From contig JAWXBR010000023.1 in the NCBI GenBank assembly GCA_034440235.1, positions 1-64,000 on the forward strand: a stretch of 64,000 bases of DNA. The letters are read 5' to 3'. The notes under the pieces were generated by a model that searched no databases, was not told the DNA's origin, and saw nothing but the letters and a program-made list of their open reading frames with translations. This document shows positions 34,632 through 44,600 of the stretch, one piece after another; position 1 is the stretch's first letter; each line of letters starts with the position of its first letter. Both the position numbers and the translations under genes were made by a program. This DNA is from JAWXBR01 sp034440235. Lineage in GTDB: Bacteria > Bacteroidota > Ignavibacteria > Kapaibacteriales > Kapaibacteriaceae.

Positions 34632-36101
34632 ATGAATGAGCAGAAAATTTGGGGAGAAGGCATCACGTTCGACGATGTTCTTCTTGTGCCTCGCTATTCG
34701 CAAACGTTACCACGTGATGCCGACACTTCGGCACGGCTAACACGCTCCATAACTCTGCGCATCCCGTTGGTGTCGGCCGCTATGGACACGGTAACAGAGG
34801 CTGCCATGTCGGTTGCCCTTGCCCGCGAAGGCGGCATCGGCATCATCCACAAGAACCTTCCCATTGCACGACAGGCAGAAGAAGTCGACAAGGTCAAGCG
34901 CTCCGAAAGTGGAATGATTCGCAAACCTGTTACGCTTACACGCGACAAGACCATACGCGAAGCGCAAGAGTTGATGGCGAAATACAAAGTCTCTGGCTTC
35001 CCTGTTGTCGACGCTTCGAACAAACTCATCGGCATTGTTACGAATCGCGATATGCGCTTTGCAAGCAACGGACACGAACCGGTTGCGAACATCATGACGT
35101 CTGAGAAGCTCGTAACGGCACGCATAGGCACAACGCTCGAAGATGCCGAACGCATTCTGCAAGAACATCGTATCGAAAAACTTCCCATCGTCGATGAGAA
35201 TGGGCTACTTGTTGGCCTGATGACGGTAAAAGACATACAGAAGAAAAAGAAATATCCGAATGCTGCAAAAGACGAACAGGGTAGACTGCGTGTAGGTGCT
35301 GCCGTTGGAATTTCGTCGGATACACTTGAGCGCGTTCAGGCTCTTGTTGATGCTGGTGTCGATGTTGTGATTGTCGATACGGCACACGGTCACACCAAAG
35401 GTGTGATTACAATGGTGAAAGCTGTAAAAGCACGCTTCCCTTCTCTTGAGGTCATCGCTGGCAACATCGGCACTGCAGAAGCAGCACGTGCTCTTATCGA
35501 TGCGGGTGCAGATGCAGTGAAGGTTGGCATCGGACCCGGCTCAATCTGCACAACACGTATTGTAGCTGGTGTTGGCGTGCCCCAGATAACAGCAATCATG
35601 AATGTTGCATCGGTTACTAAACCGTTGGGCATTCCACTTATCGCAGATGGTGGCATCAAACAAACAGGTGATGTTGCGAAAGCAATTGCAGCTGGTGCCG
35701 ACACGGTAATGATTGGCGGACTGCTAGCCGGACTCGAAGAGGCACCCGGTGAAATGGTGCTGCTTGAAGGTCGCGCATACAAAATCTATCGAGGCATGGG
35801 TTCGCTCGGCGCTATGAACCAAGGGTCTGCTGACAGATATTTTCAGGACGTAGAAGAGGAAATTGGAAAGCTCGTGCCCGAAGGTATCGAAGGACGTGTA
35901 CCGTATAAAGGCACTGCGAGCGACACGATTTACCAGATGGTTGGCGGACTACGTGCTGCCATGGGTTATTGTGGATGTAACACCCTTGCAGAAATGCACG
36001 AACACGCTCAGTTTGTACGCATGACAGCGGCCGGCTTGCGCGAATCACACCCGCATGACATCATCATTACCAAAGAGTCGCCGAACTACTACACACGATA
36101 A
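34632..36101 (+). CDS. guaB: Inosine-5'-monophosphate dehydrogenase
   Basis: 489 residues. Oxidises IMP to XMP with NAD+, the committing step of GMP synthesis. (beta/alpha)8 barrel with an inserted Bateman domain of two CBS motifs (about 95-205; LMAKYKVSGFPVVDASNKLIGIVTNRDMRF and LQEHRIEKLPIVDENGLLVGLMTVKDI). The catalytic Cys loop is GIGPGSICTTRIVAGVGVPQ; IMP-binding GGIKQTGDVAKAIAAGADTVMIGG; catalytic Arg region EGIEGRVPYKG. Length is standard and all key residues are present. Starts 6 bp after atpC, so may be co-transcribed with the ATP synthase pair. Its 3' end is tandemly duplicated. Confidence 0.97.
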   Translation: MNEQKIWGEGITFDDVLLVPRYSQTLPRDADTSARLTRSITLRIPLVSAAMDTVTEAAMSVALAREGGIGIIHKNLPIARQAEEVDKVKRSESGMIRKPVTLTRDKTIREAQELMAKYKVSGFPVVDASNKLIGIVTNRDMRFASNGHEPVANIMTSEKLVTARIGTTLEDAERILQEHRIEKLPIVDENGLLVGLMTVKDIQKKKKYPNAAKDEQGRLRVGAAVGISSDTLERVQALVDAGVDVVIVDTAHGHTKGVITMVKAVKARFPSLEVIAGNIGTAEAARALIDAGADAVKVGIGPGSICTTRIVAGVGVPQITAIMNVASVTKPLGIPLIADGGIKQTGDVAKAIAAGADTVMIGGLLAGLEEAPGEMVLLEGRAYKIYRGMGSLGAMNQGSADRYFQDVEEEIGKLVPEGIEGRVPYKGTASDTIYQMVGGLRAAMGYCGCNTLAEMHEHAQFVRMTAAGLRESHPHDIIITKESPNYYTR

Positions 36102-36145
36102 CGTCCTCGTAAAAATCTCCTAACTACTATACGCGGTAACTATGG
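36084..36145 (+). repeat. Gene-end duplication after guaB (period 38)
   Basis: AACTACTACACACGATAAC (36084, last guaB codons and stop) recurs as AACTACTATACGCGGTAAC at 36122, period 38 bp. The second copy runs into the ATG of the peptidase gene, so its start region is derived from guaB tail sequence. Confidence 0.85.
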
Positions 36146-37245
36146 GCTCGGCAAAACAACTACGCATGGCTAACGATAGGCTTGTTGCTATTCGCAAGGA
36201 AATGAAGTCGAATAGCGTCGATGCCTACATCATCGCTCACACGTCGTCACTTCGTTATCTGTTGAATTTTTCGGGCTCTACGGGCATCGCTATCGTCACG
36301 TCGAAGGCCATTCACTTCATAACAAACGATCTTTACACGGTGCAAGTCGAGAAGGAGCTGTTGAAACTCGACGGACTGCACGTTCATATCGACCGCGACC
36401 CTTCGTCGGTTGTAAAGGGTAAGGGGCTCGCCGCCAAATGGAAAACGGTTGGCTTCGACCCTTCACGTCACTCTGTTGCAGGCTTCGCTGCAATGAAGAA
36501 AGGATTCGCTCCTGCTAAACTAGTTGAGTTAACGGGAGTAGTCGAGCGCATCATGCGCGTCAAATCAGCCGATGAAATCAAGTCCCTCAGTGCTGCCGCA
36601 CAATTGGCCAGCACTGCGTACGAGAAAATGCTTGGCATGGTACGTGCCGGCCTCACCGAGCGCGACGTTGCTACCTTCATAGCTACAACCACGCGCACTC
36701 TTGGCTCAGAGAAAGATGCATTCGACATCATTGTTGTTAGCGGTAAGCGAAGTGCTATGCCTCACGGACGTGCTTCGAGTGCTGTTCTTAAGAAGGGCGA
36801 TGTTGTAACGGTGGACTTTGGCTGTTGCGTCGATGGCATGTATAGTGACATGACACGCACGTTTGCCATTGGCAATCCGAAGCGCCGTGTAATGGATGTC
36901 TTTGCTGTGCTGTACGACGCACACATGCATGCTCTCGATGCCGCTGTTACAGGAGTAAAAGCTTCCGATCTCGATGCAGCCGCTCGCGACATCATCATCA
37001 GCGCTGGATACGGCGAATACTTCAGGCACTCACTTGGACATGGCCTCGGATACGAGGTACATGAAGACCCTCGCGTAAGCGCTGCGAATTCAAAAGAAAC
37101 ACTTCCGGAAAACTGCGTTGTGACAATCGAACCAGGTATCTATCTGCCTGGTGAGTTCGGTATGCGCATCGAAGACGATGTTGTGATAAAGGCAAAGGGT
37201 CCTCTTGTCCTCACAACTGCCCCACGCGAACTTGTGATTGTATAA
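36142..37245 (+). CDS. M24 family Xaa-Pro aminopeptidase/dipeptidase
   Basis: 367 residues. Pita-bread metallopeptidase releasing an N-terminal residue before proline. Metal ligands visible: the two Asp in VDFGCCVDGMYSDMTRTFAIG, the His in HSLGHGLGYEVHEDPRV, and the two Glu in VVTIEPGIYLPGEFGMRIEDDVVI. An N-terminal creatinase-like domain occupies about residues 10-145 (VDAYIIAHTSSLRYLLNFSGSTGIAIV). Length fits PepQ-like/YpdF-like enzymes. It starts at ATG 36142; an internal ATG at 36163 is less likely. Followed 5 bp later by a glycosyltransferase gene. Confidence 0.93.
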   Translation: MGSAKQLRMANDRLVAIRKEMKSNSVDAYIIAHTSSLRYLLNFSGSTGIAIVTSKAIHFITNDLYTVQVEKELLKLDGLHVHIDRDPSSVVKGKGLAAKWKTVGFDPSRHSVAGFAAMKKGFAPAKLVELTGVVERIMRVKSADEIKSLSAAAQLASTAYEKMLGMVRAGLTERDVATFIATTTRTLGSEKDAFDIIVVSGKRSAMPHGRASSAVLKKGDVVTVDFGCCVDGMYSDMTRTFAIGNPKRRVMDVFAVLYDAHMHALDAAVTGVKASDLDAAARDIIISAGYGEYFRHSLGHGLGYEVHEDPRVSAANSKETLPENCVVTIEPGIYLPGEFGMRIEDDVVIKAKGPLVLTTAPRELVIV

Positions 37246-37250
37246 GCAGA

Positions 37251-38531
37251 ATGGAACTGCTTAACGTTCTGGTGTTTGCGTACTACTATCCTCCAATGGG
37301 TTTGAGCGGCGTGCAGCGTGTTGCGAAGTTCACGAAGTACCTGCCGGACTTCGGATGGCGTCCACACGTCATTACAAGCGGTCCGACTGCATACTACGCA
37401 CACGACGAATCCATGCTCAAAGAGCTGGCCGAACGCGACATCGTCATCTACCGCACGTCTGGTAAAGACCCCAATGCCTTACTTGCCCGCAAAGGCACTG
37501 TTAAGATGCCGCGCGAGTTCATACGCAAATTTCTTAGTCGAATCAGCAACACGTTTCTCCTACCGGACAACAAAAAGAGTTGGTCGAACCAGGCACTGGT
37601 GCTTGCGCGCGAACTAACAAAGACCATCCCCTTCGACGTCATCTTCGTAAGCGGTCCGCCCTTCTCCGCCATGATGTCTGCCGCCAAACTCAGCACCGAA
37701 ACAGGCATCCCCCTTGTCGTCGACTACCGCGACTTATGGTACGGCAACCAGTTTCACTTCTACCCTACTCCGTGGCATGCGCACAAGCATCAGAAGTACG
37801 AGCAAGAAGTACTCAAGCACGCTTCTCGTGTTATCGTCACGAACAGACGCATCAAAGAAAAACTCATAGCAGCGTACTCGCACCTTTCATTCGAAGACGT
37901 TATCATTATTCCTCATGGCTTCGACCCCGAGGACATTCCACTAACGCTCGATTTCGGCGATCGCAGTGCATTCAAAATCACGTACAGTGGACTATTCTAC
38001 GACTTCGTAACGCCATTGTACTTTTTTCGTGCTGTAAAAAAGTTTATTGATTCTGTTCCAGATGCACACATCGAATTACACTTCGCCGGTGTACTGCGCG
38101 ACGAGTACAAAAAAATGGCACGGAAACAGGGCATAGACAACCTCCTCATAGACCACGGTTATCTACCCCACAAAGAAGCCGTCGACCTGCTTATGCATTC
38201 CGATGCGCTGTGGATGATGGTCGGCGAAGGACGTAACACCGACACCGTCTCAAGTGGTAAACTCTACGAATACTTCGGAACGCAAAAGCCTCTTCTCGTA
38301 AGTGTTCAGCAAGGGGCGCTCCGGCGCGACGCCGAGCGCTACGGGGCTGCCTGGATTACCGACCCGTACGACGTCGACGCAATCGCCCAATGCCTCGCTG
38401 AAATGTACGAGCGCTGGAAGTCAGACACGCTGCCCGCACCCGAGCCGACTGTCGTAGCTCAATTCGACCGACGTGCGTTAACCGACGTGCTGGCAAGACA
38501 GTTGGCAATGTCGACGAGGATTCCTAGCTGA
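37251..38531 (+). CDS. Family 4 glycosyltransferase (GT-B fold)
   Basis: 426 residues. Two Rossmann domains: the N-terminal acceptor half starts VLVFAYYYPPMGLSGVQRVAKFTKYLPDFGWRPHVIT, and the donor half has VIIIPHGFDPEDIP, FKITYSGLFYDFVTPLYFFRAVKKFI, DAHIELHFAGVLRDEYKKM, LIDHGYLPHKEAVDLLMHSDALWMMVGEG, and the Glu region DTVSSGKLYEYFGTQKPLLVSV. This is the pattern of GT4 retaining transferases in O-antigen, capsule or exopolysaccharide synthesis. It ends with a GT4-typical QCLAEMYERWKS. Substrate unknown. Immediately downstream the region changes character (see the putative insertion). Confidence 0.92.
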   Translation: MELLNVLVFAYYYPPMGLSGVQRVAKFTKYLPDFGWRPHVITSGPTAYYAHDESMLKELAERDIVIYRTSGKDPNALLARKGTVKMPREFIRKFLSRISNTFLLPDNKKSWSNQALVLARELTKTIPFDVIFVSGPPFSAMMSAAKLSTETGIPLVVDYRDLWYGNQFHFYPTPWHAHKHQKYEQEVLKHASRVIVTNRRIKEKLIAAYSHLSFEDVIIIPHGFDPEDIPLTLDFGDRSAFKITYSGLFYDFVTPLYFFRAVKKFIDSVPDAHIELHFAGVLRDEYKKMARKQGIDNLLIDHGYLPHKEAVDLLMHSDALWMMVGEGRNTDTVSSGKLYEYFGTQKPLLVSVQQGALRRDAERYGAAWITDPYDVDAIAQCLAEMYERWKSDTLPAPEPTVVAQFDRRALTDVLARQLAMSTRIPS

Positions 38532-38562
38532 ACGTTAGGTCTCAATTCCCAAAAGGAAAACT

Positions 38563-38599
38563 ATGAACAAAACCCGTTTCGATACCCAGCATACGGTAC
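38563..38599 (+). pseudogene. Possible 5' remnant of a truncated gene
   Basis: A strong ribosome site (AAAAGGA, 5 bp spacing) precedes ATG 38563, and the first codons read like a gene start (MNKTRFDTQHTVPT). The frame then runs into the antisense end of the next gene and stops at 38694 after 43 codons with no recognisable product. It could be the leftover beginning of a gene cut by insertion of the segment that follows. Low confidence; it may equally be chance. Confidence 0.3.
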
Positions 38600-41578
38600 C
38601 TACCTGCCAACATATACCAGTCGCAATGTGCCATCAACCACGATTGCATAGATGCCATCTGCGTCTGCAGGGATACGAAGGGTTCCAGTTATAGCCTGTC
38701 CATCGAAGATACACCTACCCATTATGTCATGTACCCTTATGTGTCGTTGCAATGGTGAGCTGTTCTCTACAAGGATGCCACCTTGCGTTACAGTCCATAC
38801 CAGTGCATTGACGAATGTCGTGCCGCGCATGCCGATGCCGCAGCCTTCCAACTCCAGTGTTCCATCTGTGAGGGTAAGCAGTAGGCACGGGTTCGAATTA
38901 GTCGGTACATTCAAATGGAGACGCGTTGTCGTGTCGGATGTAAGGTATACCGTTCCTCGAAGAGAGATGGTCGCTGTTCCATTCACAGCTCGCAAACCTG
39001 GTGGAGTTGCCCTGAGTGTTAGGAAGGAACTGTCCCCGACGATCCTTCTGTCAAGAATGTCTGCTCCCACGACATCGTCAACAACAAAGAGGTGTCGCAG
39101 GAAGCTGATCGTGACATCCGGTACGTATACCAACCCTGTGCCTGCATCCGTGCGGGTGGCCAGTATGGGTACTGAGGTGCGGACGCCCGGTGCCGAGCGT
39201 ACACTTGGAGCCGTGAGATCGATGACGGCACGGGTTGCAGCAGGTAGGTCTATCACCAGCGTGTCCATGCAGGACCGCGATGCCGAATACCCAATCAGCA
39301 TAAGGCCGTCTATCGGTAGCACATTAAGTTCAGAAGTTTCTGCCAGCAGTGTACCATCCTGTATCCACTGGTAGGCGTCTGCACCGGAGGCTTGGATATG
39401 TACGAGCCCCGAGGTACAGTCCATCGCCGATACCACCACGGCAAGCTCAGGTCTGGCGGAGACCACGGTGCGGATGGTGCGTTGCGCCGTGCACCCATAG
39501 GAATTTGTCGTCGTGACCGTCAGCGTTGTCGGCATGACGGTATCAAGCACAAGCCTGGGTGACGCCGATGTGGGATTGTCGAAGAACGCTACCGGCTCCC
39601 ACAACACGGGGTCGCTAGCTGCAACATAGAGCTGTATCACATCGCCCTGACATCCTACAATGAGCGTGTCATCGACGGTTAAGGATGGCACGGGTCGTAC
39701 AGTAAGGAGCATGAAGGTATCACTGCGACAGCCGGCGGCGGTCAGAATGCTAACAGCCAGCGTGTCGGTGCGTTGCAACAAGGTTGTATTGCGCGCCTGA
39801 ATGGTAATTGAGGTTCCCGAATCGCTACTGCCATCAGGAAGCGTCCACGTAACACGCGACGTGGTATGCTGGGCCACGGCATGAATCTCAACATCCGTGC
39901 CGCTGCATACCGATGTGTCCGCGCTGACGTCGATCGTATCTGCGACATGTGTCATGACGTACACGGAATCCGTGGTCACGCAGCCTGCATCGGTCGAGCG
40001 TACCAGAACATAGAGGCCTGGTTTGTCGACAGTCAACAGGCGGGATGTGTCTCCGGTGGTCCATTGCCACCGGGCGGCAGGGCCGCCGTCAAGGACGATA
40101 CCACTGCCACTGCAGAGTGCCACACTGTCTGTTTCCAGGTGCGGCAGGCGTGGATGAACAACGGCTTCCGTGATAAGGGTGTCGACAAGGGCAGAATTAT
40201 TCCGGCGGTAGGTAACGCGAACAGGATAGGTGCCGGTTGGCAGCATGCCAACCGTAATCAAAGTGTCTTTTGCTGGTTTGAAGATGTGGGTTGCTGACGG
40301 CGTGGAGATAGTCACGGTATCCACATCAAGATTCTGTAGTACACGTACGCGTACCATGTTGCCTTCACAGATCGTGTCGGTTTCTACATGCAGGCGCGCA
40401 CGGAAGGCCGACGTCATGGGAAATATCGGGAAACCGCTTCTACAAGAAGATCTATCAGCAAGCCGAATCATCTCCGGGTCGTAAATACAGAGCGCTGCAC
40501 GTTCATCCGGATTGAGGATGCCCGCCACAGAAGTATCATTGATTTTTGAGATGCAAAGCCTGTTATGGATGTCGAGTTGCATGCCATCCAGGACTATGCT
40601 ATTTGGAATACTGGGACTAGCCCTAGGCGTTCGCAGAACTATCTGTCTGGAAAATTGCGTCGCCATGGTGCTGGTTTCGTCGATGGTGTATTGCGTGAGT
40701 TCAGACTCATGTTGGATGAGCTCCTGTTGAATGGCACGCAAAACATACAGGCGTTTGGAGTTGGGGGAGAAACATAAGGTATGCGTGCCTTCAATGGGGC
40801 CAAGTTTGCAGAACGGCGTGCATCGCAACGTGTTGATATCCAAAGAATAGACCTCCACACGTTTCTCGAAGAAATGGTGTAGGGCGACCCATTTTCGGTC
40901 TGGGGAAACACCTATACAAACCAAGGATTGTCCAGGATCGAGAGGGGACTGCGATGGATTCCCTGTTCCGGCAAACGCGTCGGATTCGATACGATCTGTG
41001 TATCCATAATCTTTACCTATCGGAATACACACAAGCTTGCCACCAAGAAAATTATGAAGAATCAGGACATGGTGCGTTGCATCTGCGCTAATTGTAACAG
41101 CACAATTTTCGCCATAGGTTTCCGGGATTCTCTCATTGAGTTTCACCACACGAACAAGACTCTGTGTTGCAAAATCCACTTCCAGTAATGTCAGGTAGTA
41201 TTCATTACCGAGGCGCGGTGGCACTGTAGCACGGAGGTTGCCCCGAACGGACGTGATGCAGGTGATATAGTTGGGATGGGCCGGATCACGTACTACCATG
41301 ATCGGGCCTTCGTTAAAGGATTTCAGGCCCGTCATAAGTACTTGGTGACGTCCGTTATATAGTGACGTGCCATCCTGATAAAAGGCCAGGTTGCCCTGCG
41401 CATCATCAATACCGCTGCCAAAAAAAGGCTGGGCGGGAATACGGAATACCTGTTCTTCCCCGGGTCGGCTGCCGAATTTCACGTGGGCATTGTAACCGAA
41501 GACCCAGTTGGTCTGTGCCATCACGAGTGGCCCTGACAGGAGGAGAGCTGACAGTACGCACGCATAAAATAGATTCAC
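38600..41578 (-). CDS. Large secreted surface protein, propeller plus PKD/Ig repeats
   Basis: 992 residues with GTG start (AGG upstream) and a signal peptide (MNLFYACVLSALLLSGPLVMAQ). Residues about 25-390 look like a beta-propeller of the Bacteroidota type that opens with WVFGYNAHVKFGSRPG and GNLAFYQDGTSLYNGRHQVL. Residues about 400-790 are Ig/PKD-like repeats with paired cysteines (CSGSGIVLDGG, CSGTDVEIHAVAQHT, GCQGDVIQLYVAASDP). The last ~70 residues have T9SS sorting-like strands (HIRVHDIMGRCIFDGQ ... DGIYAIVVDGT). Expected on the surface, possibly an adhesin. The family is recognised only in outline. It lies in a segment almost free of the AAGGGGCT octamer. Confidence 0.82.
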   Translation of the reverse strand: MNLFYACVLSALLLSGPLVMAQTNWVFGYNAHVKFGSRPGEEQVFRIPAQPFFGSGIDDAQGNLAFYQDGTSLYNGRHQVLMTGLKSFNEGPIMVVRDPAHPNYITCITSVRGNLRATVPPRLGNEYYLTLLEVDFATQSLVRVVKLNERIPETYGENCAVTISADATHHVLILHNFLGGKLVCIPIGKDYGYTDRIESDAFAGTGNPSQSPLDPGQSLVCIGVSPDRKWVALHHFFEKRVEVYSLDINTLRCTPFCKLGPIEGTHTLCFSPNSKRLYVLRAIQQELIQHESELTQYTIDETSTMATQFSRQIVLRTPRASPSIPNSIVLDGMQLDIHNRLCISKINDTSVAGILNPDERAALCIYDPEMIRLADRSSCRSGFPIFPMTSAFRARLHVETDTICEGNMVRVRVLQNLDVDTVTISTPSATHIFKPAKDTLITVGMLPTGTYPVRVTYRRNNSALVDTLITEAVVHPRLPHLETDSVALCSGSGIVLDGGPAARWQWTTGDTSRLLTVDKPGLYVLVRSTDAGCVTTDSVYVMTHVADTIDVSADTSVCSGTDVEIHAVAQHTTSRVTWTLPDGSSDSGTSITIQARNTTLLQRTDTLAVSILTAAGCRSDTFMLLTVRPVPSLTVDDTLIVGCQGDVIQLYVAASDPVLWEPVAFFDNPTSASPRLVLDTVMPTTLTVTTTNSYGCTAQRTIRTVVSARPELAVVVSAMDCTSGLVHIQASGADAYQWIQDGTLLAETSELNVLPIDGLMLIGYSASRSCMDTLVIDLPAATRAVIDLTAPSVRSAPGVRTSVPILATRTDAGTGLVYVPDVTISFLRHLFVVDDVVGADILDRRIVGDSSFLTLRATPPGLRAVNGTATISLRGTVYLTSDTTTRLHLNVPTNSNPCLLLTLTDGTLELEGCGIGMRGTTFVNALVWTVTQGGILVENSSPLQRHIRVHDIMGRCIFDGQAITGTLRIPADADGIYAIVVDGTLRLVYVGR

Positions 41579-41626
41579 GGGACACCTGCTACAACAGTAG
41601 AATTAAATATACACTTTTCAACAAAT

Positions 41627-41661
41627 AGAAAGGTCGGCTGGCATAGCCAGCCGACCTTTCT
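41627..41661 (-). terminator. Perfect hairpin after the FG-GAP gene
   Basis: A perfect 16-bp stem (AGAAAGGTCGGCTGGC with its complement) around a 3-nt loop, 28 bp beyond the FG-GAP gene's stop. The flanks are AT-rich. Reads as an intrinsic terminator for the minus-strand gene and may act in both directions. Confidence 0.8.
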
Positions 41662-41689
41662 GGAAAATCTGCCGGTAGGAGTTGCAGTC

Positions 41690-44600
41690 CTATTGCATCA
41701 TCAGGGCAGAATGGACGGTTCTGCACGATTGCTGTACAACCTCAACGAAGACAACTCCGATTATTCCTGGTAAGGGTATGTACTGCTCACTAGTATGTGG
41801 AGAGATAGATCCACTCTGAATCAACCTCCCGTCCACGCTAAAGACGCTGTACGACGCCGGTTCTGCCGGTTGGTGCCTGCGAAGTGTGATTGAGCTGGCA
41901 CCGGTAACGATGGCATAGTCGTAGTCTGTGCATGACGGATCCGCGACGACAGGATTATGGGCTGCTAGCTTGTACGAAGGTGCTGATGTGGAGTACAGAT
42001 CCGCCTCATTCAGTGCATTGGTAGAAAGGAAGCGCCATGGTCCGAAGGGTTGTATGCCACCTTCTATACAGCGATACCGTAGACGGATACGAAACTTGTG
42101 CTTGGTTTCCGCGGTGCCTGTATTGAGGCCGGAAATGATCTGCGATAACGAAGTGCCAGCCGTTCCCGAATTGGTCCACAAACTTGTAAGTGCTGTACTG
42201 GAGGCATTGAAGGCGTTGGCCTGTTCCTTCACTTCGTATTCTGCTTTTACCTTCAACCTTCCGATAAAGCCCCTTCCCTTCACACCGAAACCAGCCTGTG
42301 ATGTCGAATTACAACGCATCGGCGGAACGATAGGAGTGGTAAGATCTGTGCGGAACTGACGGGGCAAGGACGGCACACCAATGGAAGCATTACCATAGAA
42401 GAGCATCGCCCTTCCGGAGTTGTCCGTGAGGTACGCGGAAACGTCAAAGATCGGTGCACCTACGATTACATCGCTGTAACCATCCGCGTTCACATCGCAC
42501 TTGCCAGCAACACTGGTGCCGGATTTGGCGCCTGCAACATCGGATTGAGACAACCATGTAGTATTCGCATTGGTGCCATCCACATCGGCATTCACGCCAG
42601 TAGATGATCCAACCCAAAGGAACGCTGCGCCTTCGTTCACTTGTCCGTCGTCGTACAGGGGAGCTCCCACGATGACATCGGAGTAGCCGTCGCCATTCAC
42701 ATCTCCAGCTCCTGCCACGCTGGTGCCCAGTTCAGCACTGTTCTGCGTACCACCACACTTCCATGCGGCCCCTGCAGGAGTACCAGTAGCAGTGATTCCC
42801 GAAGCCGTCCCATGATAGACAAAGGCACATCCCTCGTCCGTATTGCCATCATCATAACCGGGAGCGCCAATGATGATGTCGCTGTACGCATTACCGTTCA
42901 CATCGCCCGCGCAGGCTACAGAGTAACCAAACCTAGCATAGCTCTGGTCGCCACGGATCGTCTTGTGGCAACCTACAACCGTAGTCGGACTGAGACCACC
43001 GGAACCACCGAGGAAGATGGCAACAAGCCCTTCATCGGAATACACACCGTCGTATCCTGGTGCGCCGATCATGACGTCATCGTACCCATCTCCATTAACA
43101 TCGCCAGCACATGCCACACTCGTGCCGAATTCGGCCCACGATTGCGGGTAGGCTGCAGACCACATGACATAATTGCCAACTCCGCCATTAAGACCTTCAT
43201 ACTGGTAGACACGACCATTGTCGTAGTATGTGGTTCCTTCATTCGGCACCCCATCATAACCGGGGGCGCCCACCAGGACCCCAGCGTGACCGGTGAGCAT
43301 ATTCTCGCCGGCTGAGGAGACGGACCATCCGTAGTGTTCGTCCAACTGGTCCGTACCTGCGAGGACCAATTGTCCAGACGTACTCGGCAGGCCCGTGCTC
43401 GAGCCCAGAAAGATGTACACCCTACCCTCGTCTCCGCCCGTCGTCACGTCAAAATAGGGTATGCCCACTGCGATGTCTCCATAGCCGTCGGCGTTCAGGT
43501 CGCCGAGACTGGTAACGCAGAAGCCGAAACGATCCATTTTCGTACTGTCTATACTTCTCGACCATGACGCCGTCGTCGGGATGCCAGTAGAAGAACCATA
43601 AAAGGCATAGACCTTACCCTTGTTCGTAGACGCTCCTTCATCGTACATGGGTGCTCCTATGACAACATCGTCATAGCCGTCGCCGTTCACATCACCCGCA
43701 CTTGAGACACTGAAACCCATCATGAGATCCGCCTGGTCCACGCCATATGTCCAACCAGCCGTTGTCTGCGGGCCATAGGCGCCGCCATGGAACACCACGG
43801 CCCTTCCGTTGCTGGTCTTAGATGTATTGCTGCTGTTTGGCGTGCCCACAACAACATCGGAGTATCCATCTCCATTCACGTCGCCTGCCATTGCAACAGA
43901 CTTTCCCGCATTTGCATTCGCCTCGTCGGATTGATATGACCAGTCAGCATTAGTAATGGTACCTGATGTACCAAGGCCGGCATCATTAGAAGCGGAAACT
44001 GGTCCTCCTAACCATACAACTGCGATGCCCTCCGCGGTATGTCCGCTCGCATAAAATGGACAGCCTGCCAGGAGATCTGCATAGCCGTCTCCATTCACGT
44101 CGCCGTTACTTGAAATGGAGTAGCCCAATGCAGCACTGGTCAAATTGGACGTTGCCTTGAAGTCCATGTTGGACCCTGTGCCCGTTGAGCCCAAGCCAGA
44201 GCCACTGCCGCACCATACGAACACGCCTCCTTCATCCGTCTGGCCGTCATCATACTGAGGTGCTCCTACGGCCAGGTCACTATAGCCATCGCCGTTGAAA
44301 TCTCCCAAGCCAGCCGCGGTCTCACCCAGATTGGTATTGGTAGCGTTGGGTTCCGCATACCAGTCCGCGTTCGCCTGTGAACCACTTGCGCCAAGGCCCG
44401 TAGAGCTGCCATGCCACACGGCAATTCTACCTTCATTCGTATGCCCCCCATCATAACTTGGCGCACCCACACAGATGTCACTATAGCCATCGCCGTTCAC
44501 GTCACCCGCGCATCCAACTGTGGTGCCTGAATAAGGATTGGTCTGGCCGTCAGTCATGTATCCGGTCCAATCGGCATTGGCCCATGTTCCCGTGCTGCCC

